The notes beneath the pieces are model-generated. The model was given only the letters and a program-made list of their open reading frames with translations. It had not been told where the DNA came from and did no database searches. Below, one piece after another: positions 47,519 through 55,728 of a stretch of DNA of 61,988 nt; position 1 is the stretch's first letter; each line of letters starts with the position of its first letter. The DNA comes from an uncultured Paraglaciecola sp. (lineage in GTDB: Bacteria > Pseudomonadota > Gammaproteobacteria > Enterobacterales > Alteromonadaceae): assembly GCF_937123705.1 (NCBI RefSeq), contig NZ_CAKZKO010000133.1, positions 1 through 61,988 on the forward strand, written 5' to 3'. A program made the translations under genes and the position numbers.

Positions 47519-49153
47519 TTAGTTATTCCAACGAATGTAGGTATCACCTTCACGCATTTCTTCGCCTAGGTGTTTATCTATTGTAATCGCCATTGAAAAA
47601 ACCGAGTATCCGGCGCTAGGCACTGCATTTTCAAAATGCTGCTCGATGAGCTTAATCAGGCTATCTAATTTTTGCGGTTGTGTGGCCGCCAAATTAGTTT
47701 GCTCGGTTGGGTCGTTGTTTAAGTCAAACAAAAACACTTGATCTGAACTAGGGTTGAGTTGTAATTTCCAGCCATCCGCCTGCACTACGCGGTAAGTACC
47801 AGTAAACCAGTACATAGCATCATCTTTACGGGCGAATTGATTTGAGCCTTGCCACAATGGTGCTAAATCCACACCGTCCAGCTCTCTGTCTGAGGGCAAT
47901 TTCCCTCGGCTGGCATTGACAATAGTAGGCATTAAATCAAAGTGATTCACTGGCTCGTCTATCACAGTTCCGGCTTTGATTTGTTTTGGCCAAGTAATGG
48001 AAAACGGCACCCGAATGCCACCTTCAAAAAATGTGTTTTTCCAACCACGGTAGGGTTTATTTAAATCATCAATAGCCACATAATCGGCGCCGCCGTTGTC
48101 GCTTGATAACACCACTATGGTATTGTCGGCAATGCCTTGCTCTTCGAGTTTAGCCATCACCTTTTCAACTGAGCGGTCGAGTGAACGTAACATAGCCGCA
48201 TAAACACGTTTGCGATGCGGTTTAATATCACCCACTGCCTCATAATCAGATTTTTTTGCTTGGATAGGGTTGTGAGGTCCCCAGTGAGCTAAATACAGAA
48301 AGAATGGACGATTGGCATTGGCTTCAATGACGCGCTCGGCTTGCTCGGTGAAATAGTCAGTCAGATAACCTTTAGGCGCAAAGGGTTTGCCACCATTCCA
48401 AGTGACAGCGTAATCCATGGTTGCCCAAATAAAGCGGTCGAGCCCAGAAAATTCAATCGGGCCATTCACCGCTTCTGGATGATCGACCGGCAAATATAAT
48501 CCCGACTTCATCATTAAGCTTTCATCAAAGCCTTGATCATTAGGCGCCATGCCGTTGGTTTGCCCCAGATGCCACTTGCCAATATGTACACTGTGATAAC
48601 CTTGCTCTTTCAGTAGCTCTGGAATAGTGATTTCTGAGCTGTTTAAGCCGCGATCGTCAAAATCGGGATTGCTGGCATCTACTTCAGGAAAATATTCTCC
48701 TGCTGGGCGGCCTTTCAGATCGGCGTTTTCAATCATTGCCACCATTCGGCCAAAACCATTAGGAATAGGCGTTACATCATATCCAGTGCGGGTTGCGTCG
48801 CGACCGGTAAGCAGCGCCGCTCGAGAGGGTGCGCAGTTGGCGTGACCAGAATAGCCTTTAGTGAATAACGCCCCTTTTGCCGCTAATTTGTCGATATTGG
48901 GAGTATCTATCATGCCAGCGCCAAAAGTAGACACATCGTTTATGCCCATATCATCGGTAAGGATAAGCACCACATTGGGTTTGTCAGATGGTTGCGCTGG
49001 CCCTTGTTGCCACACAACTTCGCGATTTTCAGCCACTGGCTCTTTATTTTTATTGCCGGCTAAATACAACAGAAAATCGATACGGTTGATCCACAACAAG
49101 GATCCCGCTAGGGCGATAAAAACAACCAATCCCAAGATGATTTTTTTCCACAT
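47519..49153 (-). CDS. Formylglycine-dependent sulfatase, membrane-anchored
   Basis: 544 residues from ATG 49151-49153 (GAGGAG 7 bp upstream; the longer frame starts with TTG). N-terminal TM (KIILGLVVFIALAGSLLWI) acts as signal anchor. PNVVLILTDDMG with metal-binding D67/D68, and signature NCAPSRAALLTGR with C107 as the formylglycine site; HIGKWHLGQ and SSDNGGADY are further family motifs. It is related to but distinct from the sulfatase at 40985 and resembles general arylsulfatases. Last gene of the operon GST3-MDR-unknown-DUF2855-membrane protein-hydrolase-sulfatase. Confidence 0.92.
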   Translation of the reverse strand: MWKKIILGLVVFIALAGSLLWINRIDFLLYLAGNKNKEPVAENREVVWQQGPAQPSDKPNVVLILTDDMGINDVSTFGAGMIDTPNIDKLAAKGALFTKGYSGHANCAPSRAALLTGRDATRTGYDVTPIPNGFGRMVAMIENADLKGRPAGEYFPEVDASNPDFDDRGLNSSEITIPELLKEQGYHSVHIGKWHLGQTNGMAPNDQGFDESLMMKSGLYLPVDHPEAVNGPIEFSGLDRFIWATMDYAVTWNGGKPFAPKGYLTDYFTEQAERVIEANANRPFFLYLAHWGPHNPIQAKKSDYEAVGDIKPHRKRVYAAMLRSLDRSVEKVMAKLEEQGIADNTIVVLSSDNGGADYVAIDDLNKPYRGWKNTFFEGGIRVPFSITWPKQIKAGTVIDEPVNHFDLMPTIVNASRGKLPSDRELDGVDLAPLWQGSNQFARKDDAMYWFTGTYRVVQADGWKLQLNPSSDQVFLFDLNNDPTEQTNLAATQPQKLDSLIKLIEQHFENAVPSAGYSVFSMAITIDKHLGEEMREGDTYIRWNN

Positions 49154-49187
49154 GACACTACTCCTCAATTCATTTTTGTTATTGTTG

Positions 49188-50102
49188 TTACTGCTCTTGT
49201 TGTATGAAAGCCATAATATGTTTAACCAAGGCCTCGGGTGCTTCTTCTGGTGAAAAATGCCCCACGCCTTCTAATGTATGGTGATTTTGCCCTTTACAAC
49301 CCGGTACATGGCGTTGTAGTTTTTTTGCAACGCCTCCCGTCACAGGATCTTTATCACCAAATACCGTTAAAAAGGGTTTGTTAAACTGCCCTAGTTTTTC
49401 CCATACCTTTCTGTTTCTTTCAACCTCTGGATGGTCCGAAAAAACAGTGATCAGTTGTGGAAACTTGCAAATTCCAGCCTGATACTTGAGTGATGGAAAA
49501 GGCGCAAGATAGGCTTGATACTCCTTACTGCTAAGCTTTTTAGCGGCAAAACTAGGTTTAAAGGCAATTTTCCAAGGAAACCCAGGGGCAATTTTCATAA
49601 GTCTTAGCCACCAGCGTAAAAAGGTATTGCCGCCATCGCCTATTGGCACCCCAGTATTAGAAGCTACTACTCGTTCAAATCGTTCGGGAAAATCAGCCAC
49701 CAATTTAAGCCCTAAGGTCCCGCCCCAATCCTGACAGACTAAGGTGATGTCTTGCAAATCATTAGCTAACAACCATTTTCTCAGCCAATCTTGATGGCGT
49801 GAGAGAGTATAGTATTCACGTTTTGCAGGTTTGTCTGAACGGCCACAGCCTACTAAATCCAAGGCAATAATACGTCTGCCTGTAGGTATTAAGCCTTTGA
49901 TGATATAGCGGTAAATAAAGCTCCAACTGGGATTACCGTGCATCAATAAAATCGGTTTGGCATCCTTAGGCCCAATATCGATGCTGTGGATCCGAATGTC
50001 GGTACCATCTTCATCTTTTATATGGGTATAAGTGGGCGCAAAATCATAATCGGGTAAGTTTGCAAATTGCTCATCTGGGGTACGTAAAACTTTCATCGTC
50101 AT
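49188..50102 (-). CDS. Haloalkane dehalogenase-like alpha/beta hydrolase (HLD-I type)
   Basis: 304 residues. Oxyanion motif HGNPSW (55-60), nucleophile elbow CQDWGGTLGL with D125 followed by halide-stabilising-type W126, acid in FGDKDPVTGG and base in VGHFSPEE. Asp nucleophile, Asn in HGNP and Trp after the nucleophile together are the pattern of haloalkane dehalogenase subfamily I; an epoxide hydrolase would have paired lid tyrosines, which I cannot judge from sequence alone. It would hydrolyse carbon-halogen bonds. No signal peptide, so cytoplasmic. Four bp downstream of the membrane protein gene, in the GST3 operon. Confidence 0.8.
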   Translation of the reverse strand: MTMKVLRTPDEQFANLPDYDFAPTYTHIKDEDGTDIRIHSIDIGPKDAKPILLMHGNPSWSFIYRYIIKGLIPTGRRIIALDLVGCGRSDKPAKREYYTLSRHQDWLRKWLLANDLQDITLVCQDWGGTLGLKLVADFPERFERVVASNTGVPIGDGGNTFLRWWLRLMKIAPGFPWKIAFKPSFAAKKLSSKEYQAYLAPFPSLKYQAGICKFPQLITVFSDHPEVERNRKVWEKLGQFNKPFLTVFGDKDPVTGGVAKKLQRHVPGCKGQNHHTLEGVGHFSPEEAPEALVKHIMAFIQQEQ

Positions 50103-50106
50103 TTTG

Positions 50107-50577
50107 TTACAAAGACCTATTTTGGGTTTGCTGGTTAGGGATAAGGGATAGCAACAACCCTAAGGTTAAAAATGCCAGCAGATAAAAAGTTAACGCAGCA
50201 GCAGGTGCAGTGCCTTGGGTAACCACTGGTTTCCATTGGCCTATGCCAATGCGACCTAGTTGGGTGATGACCATCACCAAATACAACAAGGGGATCATCG
50301 ATTTGTAGCGAACAAGCGCCACAATATTTAACCCCGCCATCATCACTTGCACTAAGCCCCAAAATGCAAACATCGAGATTAAGGTTTTTGCCGCGTCGGC
50401 AGACCATAGATCCAGTGGAATGGTGGCAATGCTTTGGGCACCGCCATCTGCGGCAAATACATGTATCAGTGAGCGCCCCATAAATATCAAGGTGATCACA
50501 ACAAACATCCACAAGGCTATTTTGTTGCCGCGATATTGGTTGTCGAACTGCTTAGGCAGTAATAATGAAAAATTCAT
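50107..50577 (-). CDS. Small four-helix membrane protein of the cluster
   Basis: 156 residues from ATG 50575-50577 (AGGTG 6 bp upstream). Four hydrophobic helices (about 20-40, 66-90, 95-112, 128-147). Not recognised as a named family. The C-terminal third (GQWKPVVTQGTAPAAAL, then FLTLGLLLSLI) is conserved in the relic at 44915-45055, which shows the gene was part of the duplicated block. It may be an electron-transfer or transport accessory protein; no ligand motif is visible. Confidence 0.7.
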   Translation of the reverse strand: MNFSLLLPKQFDNQYRGNKIALWMFVVITLIFMGRSLIHVFAADGGAQSIATIPLDLWSADAAKTLISMFAFWGLVQVMMAGLNIVALVRYKSMIPLLYLVMVITQLGRIGIGQWKPVVTQGTAPAAALTFYLLAFLTLGLLLSLIPNQQTQNRSL

Positions 50578-50587
50578 AACATCACCT

Positions 50588-51700
50588 TTAATTAGCGTCA
50601 GAACCATCGCTGGTACTCAGCATCACGCCTCGTTGCCCAGAGATCTTATTGTCCAGTAAATCTAACCAAAGCTGAGCCACTGCTTGCGCCCCTTGGTGAT
50701 GCTCAATATTGACTAAATGTTTAAAGCGAGCAAACAGTTGCACGGCAGCAGTAAAGCCTTTTTCCATAAAGACTTTTTCGCCCAATTGCTGGCTGCGTTT
50801 TTGAATATGATCTGGGGTAAAAAAGAATACGGGTTGTGCCCCTGGTAACGCTACGCGCTTACCTAGATTTTCCCAGTGAGTCACGCCCACAATTTGGCTG
50901 GATTTCATGTTATCGGCTAAGTGGTGATGCAAAGCTGCCACCACTTGTCTATCTCCCGACATATCTATGTAAACCGAGGAAATATTGTTAACCGTATCGG
51001 CTTGATCATAAGTCACAACCTGATCGCAGATAGCCAACTCTTCTACAAATTTCACATTATGCGCTGAAGTAAGCCCAACAATTTTGCCTGTATAGCCATT
51101 GCTGCGAATAAAAGCGGCCAAGCTATAACCGGTTTTAGACGACACCGAACCGACAATCATTTGTTCGGCGTTAAAGTAATGGTTATCCATTAAAAAGTCA
51201 GCGATAACAAAACCTGTCAAATACAGAGGGAACAATACACTGCGCTGATCTTCCATGCTTTGCATCAATTCTGGCTCGGCCTGACATCTATGGTATTGAT
51301 TGTAAAAAGCCGGTAACCCTTGGCGATGCTTGGTGGCATCCAAAAATAAATGGGGTTTAACTTCACTGGGTTTAAGCACAAGTTGACTAGACATTGGGAA
51401 AAAACCGTAAAGCCTTTCACCCACTGCAACATCAACAACATTGCTTTCAATCACATCAGCGAACCCCCATACGCCTACTTTGCCCCAGTCTTGCTCATGA
51501 GTAGGGAAATACTGCCAATAACCCACAGCATCGCCTCCGATGGCATAGCCTATGTTGTTGGCGGTTAAGGCAAATTTGTCGATATTGACACGAATTTCGC
51601 CTTGTTGCAGAGGCATTGTATCGGCTTCTACAATTTGGGTTTTGCGAAAATCTTTTTTATTGATCCAGACTTCGGTGTTGGTATTAGCGCTTGTGCTCAT
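50588..51700 (-). CDS. DUF2855 family protein (MDR-related)
   Basis: 370 residues. Matches DUF2855 by overall pattern: an N-terminal GroES-like part (GEIRVNIDKFALTANNIGYA, YWQYFP, WGFADVIES, GERLYGFFPMS), then a Rossmann-like part (IVGSVSSKTGYSLAAFIR, VGLTSAHNVKFVE, YIDMSGDRQVV). It is related to medium-chain dehydrogenases without the classical zinc ligands. Function unreported to my knowledge; in this operon a redox step on the cluster substrate is likely. Downstream gene starts 11 bp on. Confidence 0.8.
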   Translation of the reverse strand: MSTSANTNTEVWINKKDFRKTQIVEADTMPLQQGEIRVNIDKFALTANNIGYAIGGDAVGYWQYFPTHEQDWGKVGVWGFADVIESNVVDVAVGERLYGFFPMSSQLVLKPSEVKPHLFLDATKHRQGLPAFYNQYHRCQAEPELMQSMEDQRSVLFPLYLTGFVIADFLMDNHYFNAEQMIVGSVSSKTGYSLAAFIRSNGYTGKIVGLTSAHNVKFVEELAICDQVVTYDQADTVNNISSVYIDMSGDRQVVAALHHHLADNMKSSQIVGVTHWENLGKRVALPGAQPVFFFTPDHIQKRSQQLGEKVFMEKGFTAAVQLFARFKHLVNIEHHQGAQAVAQLWLDLLDNKISGQRGVMLSTSDGSDAN

Positions 51701-51712
51701 AATATTTATCTT

Positions 51713-52336
51713 TTAAACAAGGGAAAAAATAATTTGTAGTAGGCAACAAATTTGTAAGATCACCAGAGGCATCCAAATATGCGGCCTGAAAAAAGTAGAG
51801 AACTTAAATTCAGTAGGAACACTAATAGTGCGGGTGATAGATTGATATTTAAAACTAATCGCCGCAGAAAAAGCTGGATCGGTGACAATATTCATAAAGT
51901 CCCGACGAGAACGCCAGCGCATCATGGCGATAGCAGGAAATTCGAACTTATCATCACTGCCCCAGCTGTCGATATGTCCCCCTACCTTCAATGCTTGATA
52001 CACAGGATAACAGCCGTGTTTCAACATGATGGGTAATATGCCTTTAGTGTATTTTTCTACTGCTTTACGTGGTGCTAATAGCTCTCCTGTGACGGGATCT
52101 TTCACATCACTGGCGGCTAACTCAACAAAATTTGCCATGCAAAAATCCTTGCCTGTGTCACTTTGCATAAAGTTTTGTAACACCGCTAAATCGCTATGCT
52201 TATTTATGTCATTGGATTTTAGTATTTCCAACATATTAGCAATTTCATCTGCTTGCATGGGACCGCGCCAGTTAAAATGCCACAGTAAAAAACAGCCATA
52301 GAAAAACCCACCAGCAATAAATATTTCCCAGATCAT
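51713..52336 (-). CDS. Hypothetical protein with terminal membrane segments
   Basis: 207 residues. TM helices at 3-20 and about 184-206; the soluble middle has FPAIAMMRWRSRRDFMNIVTDPAF, which resembles the ferredoxin-like DUF1330/ABM-type pattern (a beta strand, then an 'S-R-E-F' helix), a fold used in small monooxygenases and isomerases. Not recognised firmly. Its ATG overlaps the stop of the MDR gene (ATGA-type), so the two are co-translated. Confidence 0.6.
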   Translation of the reverse strand: MIWEIFIAGGFFYGCFLLWHFNWRGPMQADEIANMLEILKSNDINKHSDLAVLQNFMQSDTGKDFCMANFVELAASDVKDPVTGELLAPRKAVEKYTKGILPIMLKHGCYPVYQALKVGGHIDSWGSDDKFEFPAIAMMRWRSRRDFMNIVTDPAFSAAISFKYQSITRTISVPTEFKFSTFFRPHIWMPLVILQICCLLQIIFSLV

Positions 52337-53331
52337 TTTTCCACCTTTAATAATAGTTTTCCGTGATTCTTCCCAGTGAAAATCATCTCTAATGCACTTT
52401 GAAAGTTTTCTAATCCAGCAACAATATGCTCTCGGAAAATAATGTCGCCAGTTTGTTTAGCTTTAAGTAAATAACTAAAGGCTTCGGGTACGCGGTGCAT
52501 GTAGTCCTTCATGGTAAAGCCTTGAATTTTAAGGCTATGGGTGACGACTGTCATAAAGTTTGCAGGCCCAGAGACATTAGCAAAGTCAGCGTATTGCGAA
52601 ACCGCCCCACACACCACTATGCGCCCCTGGTAGTTGATACAAGCTAAAACCGCGTCTAATGTTGCCCCGCCCACGTTGTCAAAATACACATCTATACCCT
52701 TAGGGCATTCACGTTTTAGAGCCGAAGGCATGTGGTCATTTTTGTAGTCAATGACACCATCGAGCTTTAAGGTATCTAGCAAATAAGCGCATTTTTCGGG
52801 ACCACCGGCTATGCCAATCACTCTTGCTCCGGCCAATTTTGCTACTTGCGCGGCAATAGAGCCTACCGCGCCACTTGCAGCAGATACCACTACTGTTTCA
52901 CCCGCTTGTGGCTGGCCAATATCGGTCATGCCAAAGTAGCCAGTAAAACCCGTCATGCCAAGGCCTGCTAGGTAGTCTTTGGCTTCTGCTAGATTTAGGT
53001 CAACTTTGCGCAAGCCATTTTGACTCACCACGCCGTAGTCCTGTACTCCCATAAAGCCAGTCACCCAATCACCTTGTGCAAAATGCTTAGACTGACTTTC
53101 GAGTACTTCAGCTACACCAAAGCAGCGCATTATTTCGCCAGGTTGCACCGGTGGCATGTAACTTGGTTTATTGGTGGTCCAGCCTCGCATAGCGGGATCG
53201 ATTGAAATCCAGTCGGTGCAGATTTTTACTTCGCCTGGTTTTAAAGCGGGCAGAGCTGTATGGGTGGTTTTGAATATGTGGTCGGTGCTGCCATCATGAA
53301 ACCCAGTGGTGCGAACTTGGGTAACTTGCAT
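52333..53331 (-). CDS. NADP-dependent MDR oxidoreductase (CurA/PTGR type)
   Basis: 332 residues from ATG 53329-53331 (GGAG 8 bp upstream, inside the end of the GST gene). GroES-like N-domain with DWISIDPAMRGW, nucleotide-binding VVVSAASGAVGSIAAQVAKLAG, then DVYFDNVGGATLDAVL, the signature of the CurA/leukotriene-B4 12-hydroxydehydrogenase branch that reduces the double bond of enones. Zinc ligands are absent, as expected. Second gene of the GST3 operon; an N-terminal relic of a paralogue lies at 45056-45194. Confidence 0.9.
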   Translation of the reverse strand: MQVTQVRTTGFHDGSTDHIFKTTHTALPALKPGEVKICTDWISIDPAMRGWTTNKPSYMPPVQPGEIMRCFGVAEVLESQSKHFAQGDWVTGFMGVQDYGVVSQNGLRKVDLNLAEAKDYLAGLGMTGFTGYFGMTDIGQPQAGETVVVSAASGAVGSIAAQVAKLAGARVIGIAGGPEKCAYLLDTLKLDGVIDYKNDHMPSALKRECPKGIDVYFDNVGGATLDAVLACINYQGRIVVCGAVSQYADFANVSGPANFMTVVTHSLKIQGFTMKDYMHRVPEAFSYLLKAKQTGDIIFREHIVAGLENFQSALEMIFTGKNHGKLLLKVEK

Positions 53332-53336
53332 CTTGA

Positions 53337-54506
53337 TTACTCCCACACTTCTTTATAGTTTTGGCGAATCACTTTGCGCTGGGTTTTTAGGGTTAACAGG
53401 CTGTCTAATCCAGTAGCGGCGAATTGCTCAGTGATTTGTTGCGAAGTGGCGCTTTGCTGTTGCTCAAAATGTTGGGTGAGACGCTGTAACAAATAAAATC
53501 GGTAGATCATCACAGTTGAGCCTATTGTTTTGCCTCGCCATTCAAACTCAGCCATACCAAGAGAAGCCTGGGACATTTTTTCACTCACGCCTGTGCTTCC
53601 TGAAGGAATATCAGGATGCTGGTTTAGCCAATTATTACCATGAGCAACATGGGCGGTGATTTCGGCTAGATACTCTGCCTTTATGTAGTGCATTAACTCA
53701 ATAAGGCTCTGTGGTAAGGCATTACTTGCAAACAGTTCGCCTTTACTGGCTTCGTATAGGTGGTTATCTATAGTGTGGGGCGAATTCATTCTTTCTAACC
53801 ACTGAAATACCGCTGGCGCATGCTGTTGCATTAAGGCCAGAGGGTAGGGATCACGACCTAAATGAGCATAGAGTGGGCCAAACAAGCTGTAATCGGCGAT
53901 AGTCGGTCGGCCACCTAGTATAAATGCATGGGTATTTAAGTGACTTTGTAATAGCGCTAAAAATTCGAGATAAGAAGCCTCTACATCGGACAAATTATTT
54001 GCGCTGGCACCAAAAAATTCAGTGGCTTTGCGCATTCTACCGCTGGCAAATTCAAAGCTGGCGTCTGCAGCTGCTTGATTTTCGGCTGGAGGTAAACAAT
54101 CTCTAAATGAGACTTTAAGAAAGGCAAGGTTTTGCTTATCGAAATTCCAACGGTAATGCATAGCCGGTCGAAGTAGGCCTTCTGAGCCAAAGAGTTCAAA
54201 TAAGTGAGCAATGGCCTTAAGGCTTGGATCTTCAGGAAAAATAGAACCATTATTGGCTGCATTTTTATCTAAATAATCTAAAATATCGGTGCCATCTTGC
54301 AGTAGTTCACCTGTAGGCGTTTTTAATACTGGGATGATCCAACGCCCAACTTTAGGCACGATTTCTTGTCGGAACTCTTGGCTACCTGCACCACGCTCAA
54401 TAAAGTTGACCTTGTTAAAACGTAAATAAGCGCGCACTTTTGCGGAAAACAACGAGGCCGTCATGGCATATAAAATATAAGGTTGGTTATTATCAGGCAT
54501 AGTCAT
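53337..54506 (-). CDS. Long GST-like protein, copy 3
   Basis: 389 residues from ATG 54504-54506 (GAG 7 bp upstream; eight further upstream codons belong to the leader). N-domain: YILYAMTASLFSAKVRAYLRFNK, WIIPVLKTPTG, DGTDILDYLD; C-domain: FILGGRPTIADYSLFGPLYAHLGRDPYP. The C-terminal extension ends YRFYLLQRLTQHFEQQ, the same tail type as copies 1 and 2. Heads a seven-gene operon through to the sulfatase at 47519, divergent from an MBL gene over a region full of operator half-sites. Confidence 0.82.
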   Translation of the reverse strand: MTMPDNNQPYILYAMTASLFSAKVRAYLRFNKVNFIERGAGSQEFRQEIVPKVGRWIIPVLKTPTGELLQDGTDILDYLDKNAANNGSIFPEDPSLKAIAHLFELFGSEGLLRPAMHYRWNFDKQNLAFLKVSFRDCLPPAENQAAADASFEFASGRMRKATEFFGASANNLSDVEASYLEFLALLQSHLNTHAFILGGRPTIADYSLFGPLYAHLGRDPYPLALMQQHAPAVFQWLERMNSPHTIDNHLYEASKGELFASNALPQSLIELMHYIKAEYLAEITAHVAHGNNWLNQHPDIPSGSTGVSEKMSQASLGMAEFEWRGKTIGSTVMIYRFYLLQRLTQHFEQQQSATSQQITEQFAATGLDSLLTLKTQRKVIRQNYKEVWE

Positions 54507-54540
54507 TTTCACTCGAGAAGAAGTTAACAAATCTATATAA

Positions 54541-54621
54541 TGTCATAAACAATGTCATAACAATATTGATTATGCAAGCATCACATGTGATATTGACATT
54601 ATATGTGACATTATTTATTTT
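54541..54621. promoter_or_regulatory. Divergent promoter region with four TGWCA half-sites
   Basis: TGTCA at 54541-54545 and 54553-54557 (7-bp gap) and TGACA at 54594-54598 and 54606-54610 (7-bp gap): one pair near each gene. On the plus strand TTGACA (54593-54598) with TATTTT 17 bp downstream (54616-54621) makes a sigma-70 promoter for the MBL gene, overlapped by the second pair; the first pair lies just upstream of the GST-3 gene. An ACATGTGATAT stretch lies between the pairs. Confidence 0.62.
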
Positions 54622-54649
54622 AGTGGATGATTTTGCAGAGGGGGTTGAG

Positions 54650-55723
54650 GTGAAAACAGTTAAATTTATAGCATTGGGTTTAGTATTGTTTGGCGCCGTT
54701 TTATTTTTTAATAGAGAGGCGATTACCTTAAAACTCATGGAAAAAACCATAGATAAAAACTTAACCAGCAATTTACTGTCTTCATTGCCTGATGGTTTAC
54801 ATGTGTATTTGTGTGGCGCAGGCTCGCCTATGATGGATGTTAAACGTTCGGGGCCATGCACTGCCGTTATGGCCGGCAACAGAGTTTTTATTGTGGATAC
54901 TGGCAGCAGTGCATCCAAAGTATTGCAACAAGGCCGCGTGCCCCAAGCCAATATAGAAGCGGTGTTTTTAACCCACTTTCATTCTGATCATATTGACGGC
55001 TTAGGGGAATTAATTATGCAGCGCTGGGCCAACGGCGCGCACACTACGCCACTTGCGGTGATTGCTCCGAAAGGTGTTGAGCAAGTAGTAGCGGGCTTTA
55101 ATCAAGCTTATGCCCAGGATGACGCATATCGTATTGCTCACCATACTGCTAAAATCATGCCACCTACTGGCAGTAATGCTGCGGCTCAAGGATTTGAGTT
55201 GCCTGAGTCAGGACAAAGTAAGCGGGTGTATGAGCAAGATGGTTTAGTTGTGACTGCCTTTAAAGTCGAGCATGAGCCGGTATCACCTGCGGTAGGTTAT
55301 AAATTTGAATATCGAGGACGATCAGTGGTAATAAGCGGTGATACGGTCAAATCCACTAACATTGCAAAATTTGCTGCAGGTGTGGATGTGTTGTTACATG
55401 AAGCCTTATCGAAAGAGTTGGTGCTTTTGATAAATCAACGAGCTAAGGCCGCAGGCCGCGCCAATATTGCAAAAATCACTCACGATATTCTTGACTATCA
55501 CGCTAGCCCAGTAGACGCCGCACAAACGGCGCAACAAGCAAAAGTGGGGCATTTGGTGTTGCATCATATTGTGCCGCCATTGCCTATAAGCACCCTTGAA
55601 AGTATCTTTGTTAAAGGCGTGAGCGAGGCTTATTCTGGGGATTTCACCCTTGGTAAAGATGGCACTTTTATCAGCTTACCCGCCGAGTCTAAAGAGATTA
55701 AGGTGCAGGAATTAATTTGGTAA
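54650..55723 (+). CDS. Membrane-anchored MBL-fold hydrolase (RNase Z/arylsulfatase-like)
   Basis: 357 residues from GTG 54650 (AGAGGGG 5 bp upstream). The longer frame from 54566 would translate through the promoter and operator. TM anchor at 3-20 (TVKFIALGLVLFGAVLFF). The zinc motif HFHSDH (109-114), SGDTVKS, and late LVLHHIVPP give an RNase Z-like MBL architecture of the kind also seen in metal-dependent AtsA arylsulfatases and lactonases. Periplasmic hydrolysis of an ester, lactone or sulfate is likely; I cannot choose. It is transcribed away from the GST-3 operon under the shared operator region. Confidence 0.85.
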   Translation: MKTVKFIALGLVLFGAVLFFNREAITLKLMEKTIDKNLTSNLLSSLPDGLHVYLCGAGSPMMDVKRSGPCTAVMAGNRVFIVDTGSSASKVLQQGRVPQANIEAVFLTHFHSDHIDGLGELIMQRWANGAHTTPLAVIAPKGVEQVVAGFNQAYAQDDAYRIAHHTAKIMPPTGSNAAAQGFELPESGQSKRVYEQDGLVVTAFKVEHEPVSPAVGYKFEYRGRSVVISGDTVKSTNIAKFAAGVDVLLHEALSKELVLLINQRAKAAGRANIAKITHDILDYHASPVDAAQTAQQAKVGHLVLHHIVPPLPISTLESIFVKGVSEAYSGDFTLGKDGTFISLPAESKEIKVQELIW

Positions 55724-55728
55724 TCTAA

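Noticed and set aside
50135..50512. 125-codon alternative minus-strand frame inside the small membrane protein gene
   Set aside because: Cys/His-rich out-of-frame shadow; the frame at 50107-50577 has regular TM helices and is supported by its relic copy at 44915.
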